In this document: positions 14,401-24,300 of the stretch, one piece after another
Position numbering within the stretch: the stretch's first letter is position 1
Layout: every line of letters starts with the position of its first letter
NCBI GenBank assembly: GCA_943737045.1
Contig: CALSFV010000052.1
Coordinates: 496,001 to 560,000 of the forward strand
Reading direction: 5' to 3'
DNA: 64,000 bases
DNA from: Parapristionchus giblindavisi
Taxonomy: Eukaryota > Nematoda > Chromadorea > Rhabditida > Diplogasteridae
Notes under the pieces: model-generated
The model's database searches: none
Told to the model about the DNA's origin: nothing
What the model saw: only the letters and a program-made list of their open reading frames with translations
Translations under genes and position numbers: made by a program

Positions 14401-16911
14401 TCGAAGTTGACGGAGAGCAAAAAAAGGCGAAAATCAAAATCGGTAAATATGAGAACTCAAAAAATCGCCCATAACTTTTTCTGGTTGAGACATATGTTAA
14501 ACAACTTTTTACGGCGCATCTTGTGGCACTAGTGTCGTGCCCTGAAACGGGCTTGATGATGACGAAATAGGCCTGGGAAGAAATCCGGAAATTAGGTTTT
14601 TCGCAATTTTCACCCATTAAAAGTAATTTTCGCGTCCCAGCTCCTGAAACTAAATTGTAGAACTCGATGCGGCGCAACTTTTTGCTTTTGGACCCAACTC
14701 ATTTGGTATAGTATTCGCGGAGTTGTGCGGTCGCGAAAAATGGTCGATTTTTAACTTTTTCAAAAAACTCAAATTTCGCACCTTTTGTTTCTCTCCAAAC
14801 TATGCTCATGTTGTAGCGCTTGAAAAACTGATTTAGTAAAACTATGCCTCTTCACCTCCGCACGACCTCTTTGTGCCGCGAAAAATCGCCGAAAAGGTGC
14901 GAAAACACGATTTTGCCGGTTTTCTTGGTTTAATTTATTTTAAAAATTGTTTTAGACGTTTTACATGGCAAAGAAAATTGTAGCGCGACTCTTTGCGCGT
15001 CAATTGGTGTATAACTTGACTATATTTAGAAACCAAATGAACTCATGGCGTCGAGGTAAAGAGGTACTACTCTGAAAACCCCGAGCGGGTTCGAACCCCG
15101 GTTCGATCCAAAACTTTTGCTGATTTTTACCGAGCGAAAGAAAGTGTTCTGGGGTAATTTTATGTGCTAAGAATGATGAAACAGGTTGTTCTGAGCCATT
15201 CTGAGCTGGAAAACGTATATTTTATAGCAACACATCTCTTCTCAAAGCGTAATTGAGGCGGATGGGCGCGCAGCGCCCTTCCGCGCTAGCGAAATGCTCC
15301 TCCCGTGCTAAAAGTATAAAACGCTCGCAAGTAAAACAATTTATGGATCCCCCTAGCACTGCTAGTACATTTAATAAGATTATTTTACGAATGAACACTT
15401 CAGTATTTATTTACCTTGAGCTGAATCTTCTTGATCTCGTCAAAGATAAGAGTAACACCCTTCAGATTGTAGTTGTCCAATTGCATTAGTAGAATGGGCG
15501 GAGCTGTACTCTTCACTTGCGCAACACGCATCTCCGGTGGTGTGATCAACGAACGAAATCGTGATCCGAGCATAAACAGACTAATCATCAGTCTCTCCGC
15601 ATCTTCCGGATTCTTTCTGAAGTGAAAGATACTGTGAAGTTTAAACCATAGAAATGACCCTGAGAAGTATAATTAACAAAAATAGGTACGCGAAGTAGTT
15701 GAATGTACGTAGACGGTCCTTGATCAGTTCGACACTTTTTGGTAGTAAATTACGTATCGACGACGCGAAGACTCCAGCACTTCTCGACGAACTGCGAATC
15801 TTGCTGACCTGTAAACTTTAAAATTAAATTCATACCCCGAGCTAGTTTGAAACTCTCCGCTCTGCCAACGCTCTCTCGTAGACAAAGAAAGCGAGAGAGA
15901 ATTTGCAAAACGGAGTGTTTCGATTTATTATGGGGTGCCTTTAAACAAAAATCACATAAACATGAATATTGTTCGTTACAAATACAGTAACCGGTGATGA
16001 CTGACCATGTTTGCATATTCGAATCGATTCTTGACTGGTTCCACGGGATATATCCATGCAGAACTCGTGTCGACCACAGTGGCATCACAAATAGCATTGG
16101 CCTCCCTGGAGCACTTCTCCTCGAAACGATGTCCTCTCATGTGAAGAAAGCTATCAGCCCAATTGCTCACACCGACCTCGGCGTCTTCTGCCTAACAAGA
16201 TGTATTTAAATCATTAAAAATCATAGATAAATAAATTAACAAAATTAACCTTAGAACGATGCACGATGTAGACATAGTCATCAACGCTACTCAGCTTGGA
16301 TTCGATTCGGACACAACGATTAGCCATCCATACAATGGCATAACCGCCTTCAATACCCATTGACGGAATACTTTCGGGAACACGTTGAACCGTGTAAACG
16401 AAGAAGTAGTCACCCTCGTTAGCAGAGATATCATTCTTGGGAACGACGATGAATCTTAGATCAGGACGATCAGGCATGAACAACTCAAAATGAATGGCCT
16501 CCAGAATACCATAGGACTTCTTGTAAACATCGATGAATCGGTAGATTACAGGGCGCGTTTCAGCCACCTGAATTACACTTTTAATATATTTTAACGGTAA
16601 CAACGATTATATAATAATACCTTTAGCTGTTTCATTTGGTCAGAAAGAGCTTCAACAACATCTGCTTGCTTCTTAGCCTTCTTTCGATTCTTGTTCATAT
16701 TCTGTGCCTTCTTTCCAGCAGCATTGCGGAATGCGACAACATCAGCGAGTGTGATCAGTTCGCGATGAGTTGTTGACTTGCTTGCAGGAGGAAGAATCAG
16801 ATTCTGGTTGTCGTACTGATGAGGAGGTGGATCTGTTTGAGGTGGATCCATGATGGTTGACACGCTCAAGGAGCCACGCACATTAAGGTTAATCGCCCAA
16901 GGATGAGACAT
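2433..16911 (-). CDS. UPF1-like superfamily 1 helicase (DNA2/NAM7 type)
   Basis: Predicted ATP-dependent RNA or DNA helicase, about 972 residues. Exons: 16911-16621, 16567-16250, 16191-16006, 15808-15690, 15631-15415, 6587-6507, 5993-5896, 5608-5256, 5154-4967, 4653-4536, 4499-4404, 3673-3039, 2914-2832, 2568-2433; phases agree at every junction. Visible motifs: Q-like LNERQSRAM (about 488), motif I PPGSGKTT (about 510-518), Ia VQNVAVDNLAE, II IIIDEAS (about 715-721), III GDDKQLPP (about 744-751), V SSQGKEKPIVIV (about 898), VI VAVSRQQRAL (about 932). The N-terminal 400 residues are unrecognised, with a Lys-rich stretch near 70-83, and no UPF1 CH zinc domain was seen. The start follows a TTTGCAG acceptor by 2 nt, suggesting trans-splicing. 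Intron 5 is 8.8 kb and filled with tandem repeats. The exon 11/12 junction is the least certain. Family is firm; the exact orthologue is unknown. Confidence 0.87.
3717..4379. mobile_element. hAT-type non-autonomous element with 8-bp target duplication
   Basis: Lies in helicase intron 11. The left end reads CATAGATTTTCGG and the right end, inverted, CATACATTTTCAT. It is flanked by the exact 8-bp repeat GTTTCTAT (3709-3716 and 4380-4387). The ends and the sub-terminal words (GTGGGTCAATCCT) match the shorter copies at 24062 and 27784. A separate inverted repeat (3788-4278) is inserted inside it. No transposase is encoded. Confidence 0.87.
3788..4278. repeat. inverted-repeat element nested inside the hAT element
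   Basis: Arms of about 179 bp (3788-3966 and 4101-4278) are nearly identical inverted copies around a 134-bp spacer. The spacer, read on the minus strand, holds GTTCGATTCCCGC at about 3973-3985, a good Pol III B-box. The core may therefore be tRNA-related. No protein is encoded. Confidence 0.85.
4686..4870. mobile_element. 185-bp MITE with TA duplication
   Basis: Terminal inverted repeats GGTGGGCACGC and GGTGGGCGCGT (right end inverted) are flanked on both sides by TA, which suggests a Tc1/mariner-type MITE. The interior contains three imperfect copies of AAGGCTATGCGCA. It lies in helicase intron 9. Confidence 0.65.
5640..5881. mobile_element. degraded relative of the hAT MITE family
   Basis: Contains ATATAGTGGGTCAATCCTCG and the end AAAATGTATG shared with the copies at 24062 and 27784. 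The left end is altered and I find no matching 8-bp duplication, so this copy is old or truncated. It is in helicase intron 7. Confidence 0.6.
6046..6274. repeat. degenerate tandem repeat framed by inverted ends
   Basis: About eight copies of GAATCTAATC spaced 20-30 bp fill 6061-6215. The block is framed by GTACTCAGGTAAATC on the left and its inverse GATTTGCCTGAGTAC on the right, so it may be a MITE whose interior expanded. Located in helicase intron 6. Confidence 0.6.
7580..7655 (+). promoter_or_regulatory. tRNA-like Pol III box in each array unit
   Basis: GCGGGTTCGAACCCCGG contains a perfect B-box (GGTTCGAACCC). A TGGCGTCGAGG-like A-box candidate lies about 30 bp upstream in most units (the first copy lacks the GTCGAGG part). 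The B-box is unchanged in all six units (about 7627, 8925, 10546, 12168, 13457, 15084). A full tRNA cloverleaf cannot be drawn, so a SINE-like or relic Pol III module is more likely than a tRNA gene. Confidence 0.45.
7810..7845 (+). terminator. Helitron-type 3' hairpin plus CTAG in array unit 1
   Basis: GCGGATGGGTGC and its inverse form a near-perfect 12-bp stem around a 1-3-nt loop, followed by GCGCTAG and then T. Equivalent hairpins end units 2-6 near 9420-9452, 11042-11075, 12330-12362, 13958-13990 and 15258-15290. A short hairpin just before CTRR, with insertion before T, is the classical Helitron 3' signature. Arm sequences vary in compensating fashion in some copies. Confidence 0.6.
7917..7926 (+). 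promoter_or_regulatory. TATATAAAAG box repeated in each array unit
   Basis: CCCCTATATAAAAGATCGCAA occurs at the start of units 2-6 (7917, about 9538, 11160, 12448, 14076). It lies about 65-75 bp before an ATG that opens the conserved frame ending with the GFFAHFGAQLG motif. It resembles a Pol II TATA box, but no transcript is known, so this is only a candidate promoter. Confidence 0.35.
15820..15953. mobile_element. palindromic MITE family M1, copy 1
   Basis: Contains GAGCTAGTTTGAAACTCTCC, GCTCTGCCAACGCTCTCTCG and the inverted end GGGGTGCCTTTAAA. This is one of at least ten copies of an imperfect palindrome of about 110-130 bp. It lies in helicase intron 3. Confidence 0.75.
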
Positions 16912-17900
16912 TCCTGCAAATAAAATTTGCAATTAAAAATGTAATAGAGCGAGCATGGAATCTGAATGACTAAGAACCGTTTGCAAGAAAGAAGAGGTTA
17001 GTGCTAGAGGTGAACAATTGACAAGGATATTGGACTCACAAAAGAGAGAGAACATCATATCTCATCAGTTGATAAGAGCATAAAGAAATAAAGAGCAAAA
17101 TGAAGAGATCATTCGTCACGGACACCTAAAACAGCCCCAGAGGACGAGTGCAAACTTTCCGAAAATAAATTACAGTATGCTAACAATCCCTACGAGACAC
17201 AATGAGCACGAATGAACAGCATACCGTATGACATTTTCCGAGTTTGACAAGGGACGGCCACGAAAGTGAAAAATTATTCCATATACATACTTTAGCATAA
17301 TTTAAAGGGTTTTCGTGGTAGGACTCAACACGCACCAATATTTGGCAATTAGCCAACTTTGCGCGACGCGACTGCAACGCAACCTAGACTCGTCCTCTAT
17401 GTTTCCGTGTTCGTGTGGTAGAGAAAGATATGGTACAAAGATTATTCATCACAACACGGGTAAAGGAAAACATTGTGAGGAAAACGTATGTACGCTGAAT
17501 CCAGTAGAATGACCAGAAAAGAAAGAACAGTTCTAAAAGAAAGGAAAAGAAACGGAAACAGGAGACGAGAGTGTGCATGAATTTCGACATTTCAACAGCA
17601 ACTTTCTACTTGATGTCAATTGTTTTCTTACAGTATGCCTGAACTAATTCCTAGTAAGATTTGTCTTAACGGGAATAGCATGACTACAGTAATAATTCAA
17701 CATTCGAGACAATTTTCAGTTCCTATTTTCGTTTTTTTGTACTTTTTCGAATTTTTCCTTGTTATTCTCAACCAATTTACTTTTTTTTAATGTATGAAAC
17801 CGGCCTGTTTTTGTCCTAACTTGCATATAGCTTTCGTATTGTTTTGTATTTTGCCTATTTTGAAATTCGTACTCTGCTCTTGAATTATCCACTGATTCAG
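16912..17900. other. intergenic, upstream of the helicase gene
   Basis: No supported gene. Several 60-85-codon open frames here lack splice context or coding character. The helicase promoter should lie in this stretch, but no specific element stands out. Confidence 0.45.
16914..16921 (-). promoter_or_regulatory. putative trans-splice acceptor of the helicase gene
   Basis: On the minus strand TTTGCAG ends at 16914 and is followed by GA and the ATG at 16911. A 3' splice site directly before the start codon fits leader trans-splicing. A short upstream exon with a cis intron is the alternative. Confidence 0.55.
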
Positions 17901-19041
17901 ATCTCGACTTCTTCGTCGAGACTAGACTTTGCGGTGCTACCGGCAATCGAGCTCGCGTGAGCAACCACAACTACGCCGCTAAGAAGTTCATCTCAGTGAA
18001 CAGAATATCCGGGATTGAAGGTGAGTAAGATTATCGATTAGTTTGGTTCTGTCTTATATGAATTTTCGTCGTTTGCTTTGATCGTAGAAGTGCATAACCT
18101 CTATAAAAATGGCATTGACCCATGTTTCCTATGGGTCAATGCCATTATTTATCGCTCTATCATCATTTGTACTAGAAATTCGTATAAATTCGGCCATTAA
18201 TATGGACACTTTTCTGCGCTTTCTCATCTCTATTTGTTACGATAACCCATTGATTTAGATGTCCTCGGCTCGTACTTCTGTTCTGCTCGTTCTGGCGCCA
18301 TCGGTCGTCACATCAACTACTGCTTCGTAGCTAACAGCACACCGTTCTGAGGCACCTGTCGATGCTGCACATAGTCTACATGCAAGGTATGTAAGATTTT
18401 CGATTAGTCACATTCCGTCTTATCTCACTTAACGGAGCTTTTCTCAATGACTATCTCATGGCCGCCAATCTATTCCTGTTATCCTTCCATTTAATTCATA
18501 TTAAGTAACTTCGCCTATTTACGTAAAAGAGGCGGTCGAACTTACCTTTATCGCAAACTCACTATTGATTTTTTAAAGATTGGTGTTGTGTATTAGCGGG
18601 CAAAGTGCAGTACGCTAGGTCAGACTTCGGTTCGTACTTATCAATAGGCTATCTTTTATATCGAGTCTTTTAATTTATTTTCTAAGTATCTACTTTATTT
18701 TAGATAAATTGGGAATCGAAATTTAAAAAAAAATAAAGCTAAATTTGTGGAAAGAGGCGTGTAAAAAAATGTTTGCGATAAGTGAGCTAGGATCGACGCT
18801 ATTTTTTAAGGCTCGCATATTTTATTAGATGAAGAAGTGCCGAGCGAAATCCTTTGGAATCCATTTCTTCCTGAACGATGATGCTCTAGTTATTGAAAAC
18901 TCGCTATTCTTACATTTCTTATCAAGTTATAATTGATTTCTATATTACAGGCACGCCTCGACTATCCCCGCGGACTACCGTGCTCATTCCTCAATCGAAT
19001 GGAACTACGAAGTGGAGCTGTTCATCTCGCGTCTGCGATGA
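17901..19041 (+). pseudogene. possible three-exon gene or pseudogene, unrecognised, with a frame break
   Basis: Exon-like segments 17901-18020, 18259-18386 and 18951-19041 each have good nematode splice sites. The first two join in phase to read LDFFVETRLCGATGN...ISGIEDVLGSYFCSARSG, which looks like real protein. In exon 2 this frame meets TGA after the motif VANSTPF. The next frame (EAPVDAAHSLHA) then joins exon 3 in phase and ends ISRLR-stop. A one-base insertion near 18345 would explain both halves. So this is either a pseudogene, a sequencing error, or a gene ending at the TGA. I found no convincing first exon. No family recognised. Confidence 0.4.
18108..18146. repeat. perfect 16-bp stem-loop
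   Basis: AATGGCATTGACCCAT, a 7-nt loop, then the exact inverse. The pairing extends outward with one bulge to about 22 bp (ATAAA/TTTAT). It lies between the first two exon-like segments of the 17901-19041 locus. The size would suit a small foldback element or a miRNA-like precursor. Confidence 0.6.
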
Positions 19042-19279
19042 CGAGATTGAATGTTTCTCTACGGCATCATTTTCATATTTTTGTAATAAAGTAATTTGGG
19101 GATGTTTCTCTTCTCTACGGCTGGGGAACATCGCGGGAGGGATTTTATTTCCTCCTGCGAAGAAATACGGAAGGAGTCATTCGAAGTGTCCATCCCCGCG
19201 CGGTTAAATGGGCGGTCCTAAAATCGGTATATCAATGCCCACCACGAAAATTTTCCAAAATTTTGCATGGGCGTGCTTG

Positions 19280-19585
19280 ATTTGTTGGCAGTATGACATT
19301 TTGGAACTGCCGTTGTGGAACGAGGACATTTTGGAACTGGACGAATAGGAACAAGACATTTTGGAACTATGCCGAATAGGAACCATGCCGTTATGGAACC
19401 AGACATTTTGGAACTACCCCATTTTAGAACCGGGACATTTTGGAACTCGGCCGTTTTGGAACCGGGACATTTTGGAACTCGGCCGTTTTGGAACCGGGAC
19501 ATTTTGGAACTCGGCCGTTTTGGAACCGGGACATTTTGGAACTCGGCCGTTTTGGAACCGGGACATTTTGGTACTCCCCGTTTTT
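19280..19585. repeat. 16/32-bp satellite block, left copy
   Basis: Tandem units of 16 bp alternate GGAACTCGGCCGTTTT and GGAACCGGGACATTTT, giving a 32-bp higher-order period, with diverged units at the outer edge. Because 32 is not a multiple of three and the unit lacks stops, all frames on both strands stay open and give spurious long open frames. Confidence 0.9.
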
Positions 19586-19589
19586 TCAA

Positions 19590-20280
19590 TTTTTATCGAT
19601 TGATACACTTTTTCGCTCTTTAACATACCCTTGGAACCAACTTTTTTTGAATGCATTCATTATTTGCGCAATTCTCAGGTTTTCATCAGTTTTTTTCCAC
19701 ACAATGAATAGTATCGTTTAAAAAATATTTCTTGCTTGTTTAATTGTTAGACATACTGAAAAGTCATCCGAAAGTCCCCGGAATGTGATTAAAGCTAAAT
19801 CCTAGTAAATATGAGCATCCCCTGTAACCGTGATAACAAAACCGTGGAATTTAGTTTGGTCATACATCGCGCCAAAGTTACTTTTGCTCATTCTACATTC
19901 ATTTGCAAAATGTAGCGTCATTCCGCATTTTTAGACGGATTTTTCTCTCCTAAATATACTTTATTTCTGAAAAACGTTCAAATCACGGCGAAGATTGAAC
20001 TATGTTGCCTATGTTGAAGCAAACATAAGTTATTTCTTCTGGCTAGAAAGGTAGTTTGGTTTGCTTGTCCTTTGAAGAGTTGTGGTAAGACTCTATATTC
20101 TACGGCAGTGTTTTACAGTCCGAGAGACTGTAAAAATAAACAAGGATTTGGCTTGAATCCCATTTCGTTGATTTTCGCATACATTGAAGATGGAGATGGA
20201 GACTCGCGAATGTTTATGCAATCCTTTAGTACAAATGATATGCAAAAATGTCAGTGCACTCTTGCCCACCCCATATTGTA
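19590..20280. other. spacer between inverted satellite blocks, no gene seen
   Basis: AT-rich sequence without a supported gene. It separates the two oppositely oriented satellite blocks, so the whole 19280-21060 region can be drawn as a large imperfect foldback with this as the loop. Confidence 0.5.
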
Positions 20281-20530
20281 GTGGCAAACCCGCTGATTTG
20301 ATACTAGATTGTCGCGGGTTCTATATCCGTTTCTGAAACTTACAATTTAAAAAAAGCGTGCCTTTGCCTGAAGCTCAAGCAGTTATTTGTTTGTGATTCT
20401 ATCAATCAATACGCGCAATTAGGTAAAAACATTTTGTACACAGTATGCAGAATATCTTTTGCCATCTTTCTGTTTCCATAGTTTGTTCACGAAAATATTC
20501 GTGTAACCTTTGATATGTTTTACAGAAAAG
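20281..20530 (+). mobile_element. tRNA-like SINE, diverged copy
   Basis: Shares GCGTGCCTTTGCCTG, the AGTATGCAGAATATCTTTTG region and CACGAAAATATTCGTG with copies at 53283 and 55185. Its upstream part has GCGGGTTCTATATCC, a weak Pol III B-box. The most diverged of the three copies. Confidence 0.5.
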
Positions 20531-20570
20531 AGAAAAAAGTAGCAAAAAGTGAAAAGCAAAACGGGAAATA

Positions 20571-21055
20571 CTAAAATGTCCCGGTTCCAAAACGGCCGAG
20601 TTCCAAAATGTCCCGGTTCCAAAACGGCCGAGTTCCAAAATGGCCGAGTTCCAAAATGTCCCGGTTCCAAAACGGCCGAGTTCCAAAATGTCCCGGTTCC
20701 AAAACGGCCGAGTTCCAAAACGGCCGAGTTCCAAAATGTCCCGGTTCCAAAACGGCCGAGTTCCAAAATGGCCGAGTTCCAAAATGTCCCGGTTCCAAAA
20801 CGGCCGAGTTCCAAAATGTCCCGGTTCCAAAACGACCGAGTTCCAAAATGTCCCGGTTCCAAAACGGCCGAGTTCCAAAATGGCCGAGTTCCAAAATGTC
20901 CCGGTTCCAAAATGGGAGAGTTCCAAAATGGGGGAGTTCCAAAACGGGAGAGTTCCAAAATGTCTAGTTCCAAAGTGTATCGTTCTAATTCGGCATCGTT
21001 CCTATTTGTACGGTTCCAAATTGTCCTCGTTCCACAACGGCAGTTCCAAAATGTC
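20571..21055. repeat. 16/32-bp satellite block, right copy, inverted
   Basis: The same 16-bp units as at 19280-19585 but in the opposite orientation (TTCCAAAATGTCCCGG and TTCCAAAACGGCCGAG), with about 30 units and some order changes. The outer edge (CCTCGTTCCACAACGG) mirrors the outer edge of the left block. Confidence 0.9.
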
Positions 21056-21332
21056 ATACTGCCGATTTGTTCTATAACAGGGAGCCACCCCTAGTGGGTA
21101 ACAAGACGGGCTATGAAGTCGGTTCGATTCGATTCTCTTCATCATTTTGCCTGTCATTGATACATACTAACCACATTTCATGTTCACATCTTCCATTTGA
21201 TTCCCTTCCATGATTCACCATTATAGTCCCTACAAAGAAGTACGGAAACAAAAATTTATGTTCAATTCAATAACAACAACAATTCTATTTAATCTAATCA
21301 AAACGACTCGTAAGACTATAGTGATATAGATA

Positions 21333-24300
21333 TTATTGATTAGCTCCATCGGGATTCTCCTTGACTGAGAGATGAGAAAGACTGTTGACAAGCTGATTGG
21401 GAATAGCCTCCAATGACTGAAAAGCGATTGAGAATATAATATAACACGCTATCTGAGAAAATCGACATAGGTGCGGTATCGATGAAAAATTTTTTTGTTT
21501 TATGTATGATAATTACAGGCTCTATGAGTGTAGTTCACTGGTACTTGGAAATTCCTTCCAATTGAAAATTCGCTTCAGGGGGTGACCACACAACGATTTG
21601 GCGCCTTTTCCTAAAAGGTTTATTTCGAATCCAATCGATTCGTGAGTGGGTGCAATCGACTCCTTGGCTAATTCTAAGAAACTATTGTCAAGGAGTTTAT
21701 TGATCAACGATCAACGAAGGCTGGAAATGGGAAATTTCGAAAAAAATTTTACATTAAATTAATTCTCACTATTTTCCCATAGCCCAGGTAGATTTTTTAT
21801 TTGCTTATTATCTTCTACATATTATATTACACCTTCAGTTTAAAATTCATAATTTAAAAAAATACATTTTATATGAACTTATCATTTTTATAACGAAAAT
21901 CGTAATTATGGTGTGCTCCTACAGTAATCCCTAATTAGTTAATTTGGTTTTTTTCGCTAGTTTTAAGCATATTTTCTGCGCTTTTCTTTATAATGTTAGA
22001 TGTATACGATGATTCTGCATCGTCGGAGTGCAATTGCACGGTATAGGTGATGATTACATTGCTGATCGTACCTATACTGTAAATTTTATTCACTTTCGTA
22101 TCCGAGCTAGCTTGCGAGTTAGTTACCATACTCATGCCGTTCCGTACTCTTTCTAGTCGGTTATATAGACTGATCAGAGAATAAGAGAGATCACGTAAAT
22201 TACAGTACACGTACAAATTACCATTTTTAAACTAAAGGTGTAATATAATATGCAGAAGCTATTGAGCAAATAAAAAATTTACCTGGGCCATGGGAAAATA
22301 GTGAGAATTAATTTAATGTGAATTTGTTTCTGAAAATTCCCGAATTCCAGCCTTCGTTGATCTTTGATCAAAAAACTTTCCTCGGCAATAGTTTCTTAGA
22401 ATTCGCCAAGGAGTCGATTGCACCCACTCATGAATCGATTGGATTCGAAATAAACCTTTTAGGAAAAGGCGCCAAATCGTTGTGTGGTCACCCCCTGAAG
22501 CGAATTTTCAATTGGAAGGAATTTCCAAGTACCAGTGAACTGCACTCATAGAGCCTGTAATTATCATACATAAAACAAAAAAATCTATTTTTCATCGATA
22601 CCAAAAAATATCCCAGTTGTTGAATTCTCTCAGATAGTGTTTTATATATTGATTGATTTTAACAACAACTGTGTAGAGAGTAATCGATAAAACAAATCAT
22701 ACTGTAGACTCCCTACACCGACATTTGACTAATAAAATCGATACGTTCAACATCTACAGTGTACTCACTCTAGGAAGGGCGGCCAGTTGTTGATCGAGAA
22801 TCTGTGCAGTCTGTCCGTAGAGGCAATCGAGAGATGGAAGGGCGGAGAGGGCATCCACTTCAGATGTCGACACAATACGAGAGTCGAGGACGTATACTGT
22901 AATGGAAAGGGAGTACTGTAGTCAAGTCGAAATATCGATTGAATATAACAGTGAACTCGAATTGGACTACCGTTTGCACTAGATTAAACTTCTTAATTGA
23001 AATCACATGGTCTTAATGTGACACGAGACACGAAAGTGACGCAAATCAAAGGCGCTATTATCATAGGAGGCTTTCAAAATGCGGAGAGGTTTTCAAAAAA
23101 ATCACAAAATGGGGTTTAGGCGTCGCACTTGGCAACGTTTTTTTTCTCTCAACCTATGGATATAATCGCATTATGTTCAACAAGACAGCGATCGTCCTAA
23201 ACGATTTGACTCGCATTGTCCAAAACTAGCGGTCGTCTAAATTATTAAGCTAAATTATTCAAAATAAATGAAATTCAAGGGTTTGCGTTGCATCCTTTCT
23301 GATACGAGCTAACTTTAATCTATTTCGCACAACAATTTTTTTTAAATCGTATTGGTTGTCGTGATTGTTGACTGGAATGAAGCACTCTAATCACAACGGA
23401 CCATGAAATTGACTTTACAAGTAAAACAAAATCACCACAAACCTAGTGGAACGATCCAATTGATCTTGGTACACTCTTTCTGGATGGTAACGAGCGATTC
23501 CGGCGTCTTTCCCAGTAGAATGGCATTATTGCCGACAAAGATAGGCGAGAGTGAGGAGAGGGGAGTCGCCTCGAACACCTGCAATGGATAGATTACGGTA
23601 GATCTTACAGTTAAAGATTACGGTAGATATTTCGGTTAAAGATTACGGTAGATATTTCGGTTAAAGAATACGGTAGATATTTCGGTTAAAGATTACGGTA
23701 GATATTTCGGTTAAAGATTACGGTAGATATTTCGGTTAAAGATTACGGTAGATATTTCGGTTAAAGATTACGGTAGATATTTCGGTTAAAGATTACGGTA
23801 GATATTTCGGTTAAAGATTACGGTAGATATTTCGGTTAAAGATTACGGTAGATATTTCGGTTAAAGATTACGGTAGATATTTCGGTTAAAGATTACGGTA
23901 GATATTTCGGTTAAAGATTACGGTAGATATTTCGGTTAAAGATTACGGTAGATATTTCGGTTAAAGATTACGGTAGATATTTCGGTTAAAGATTACGGTA
24001 GATATTTCGGTTAAAGATTACGGTAGATATTTCGGTTAAAGTATACCGTAGATCTTACAGTCATACATTGCCATACCCTCGCAGTGCGAGGATTGACCCA
24101 CTTTATAAGGGCCATTTTAGGCTAAAAATGACGATTTTTATGCGAAAATAACGAATTTTGTTAATCAACCCACCCTATTTCGAGAATTGACCCACTATAT
24201 AAAAATAGACGGCGAGGGTACCGAAAATGTATGCTTACAGTGAAAGGTTACAGAGAAACAAGGTCAGCTATCAATTTGGATATTGCTGGATTTTGTTGCA

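Larger units (their letters stand above)
6638..15370. repeat. tandem array of six Helitron-like units
   Basis: Six head-to-tail units begin near 6638, 7930, 9551, 11172, 12461 and 14090. Three are short (about 1.29 kb: units 1, 4, 6) and three long (about 1.62 kb: 2, 3, 5). The long ones carry an extra roughly 320-bp block that starts near GATGAAACAACTTG. Each unit contains a conserved block ending CTCGGGTTTTTTGCAC, a tRNA-like B-box, and a GC-rich perfect hairpin followed by CTAG, the form expected of a Helitron 3' end. Conserved open frames of 60-130 codons occur on both strands and in overlapping frames, so I do not call genes. Everything lies inside helicase intron 5. The last unit stops at GCACTGCTAGT near 15364. 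Confidence 0.85.

Noticed and set aside
6525..14677. Repeated 60-190-codon frames in the tandem array
   Set aside because: Conserved only because units are copies of each other; open frames overlap on both strands and vary in length between units. A coding role would need synonymous-rate analysis.
15682..15711. 30-nt intron in the helicase gene
   Set aside because: Using it breaks the reading frame; a 58-nt intron (15632-15689) with the acceptor at 15632 restores phase.
17716..17970. 84-codon minus-strand frame
   Set aside because: Composition is not protein-like, and the overlapping plus-strand exon at 17901-18020 is better supported.
20402..21094. Long open frames (119-212 codons) on both strands with FGTGTFWN or FQNVPVPK repeats
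   Set aside because: They arise from a 16/32-bp tandem repeat that lacks stops in all frames; equal openness on both strands argues against coding.
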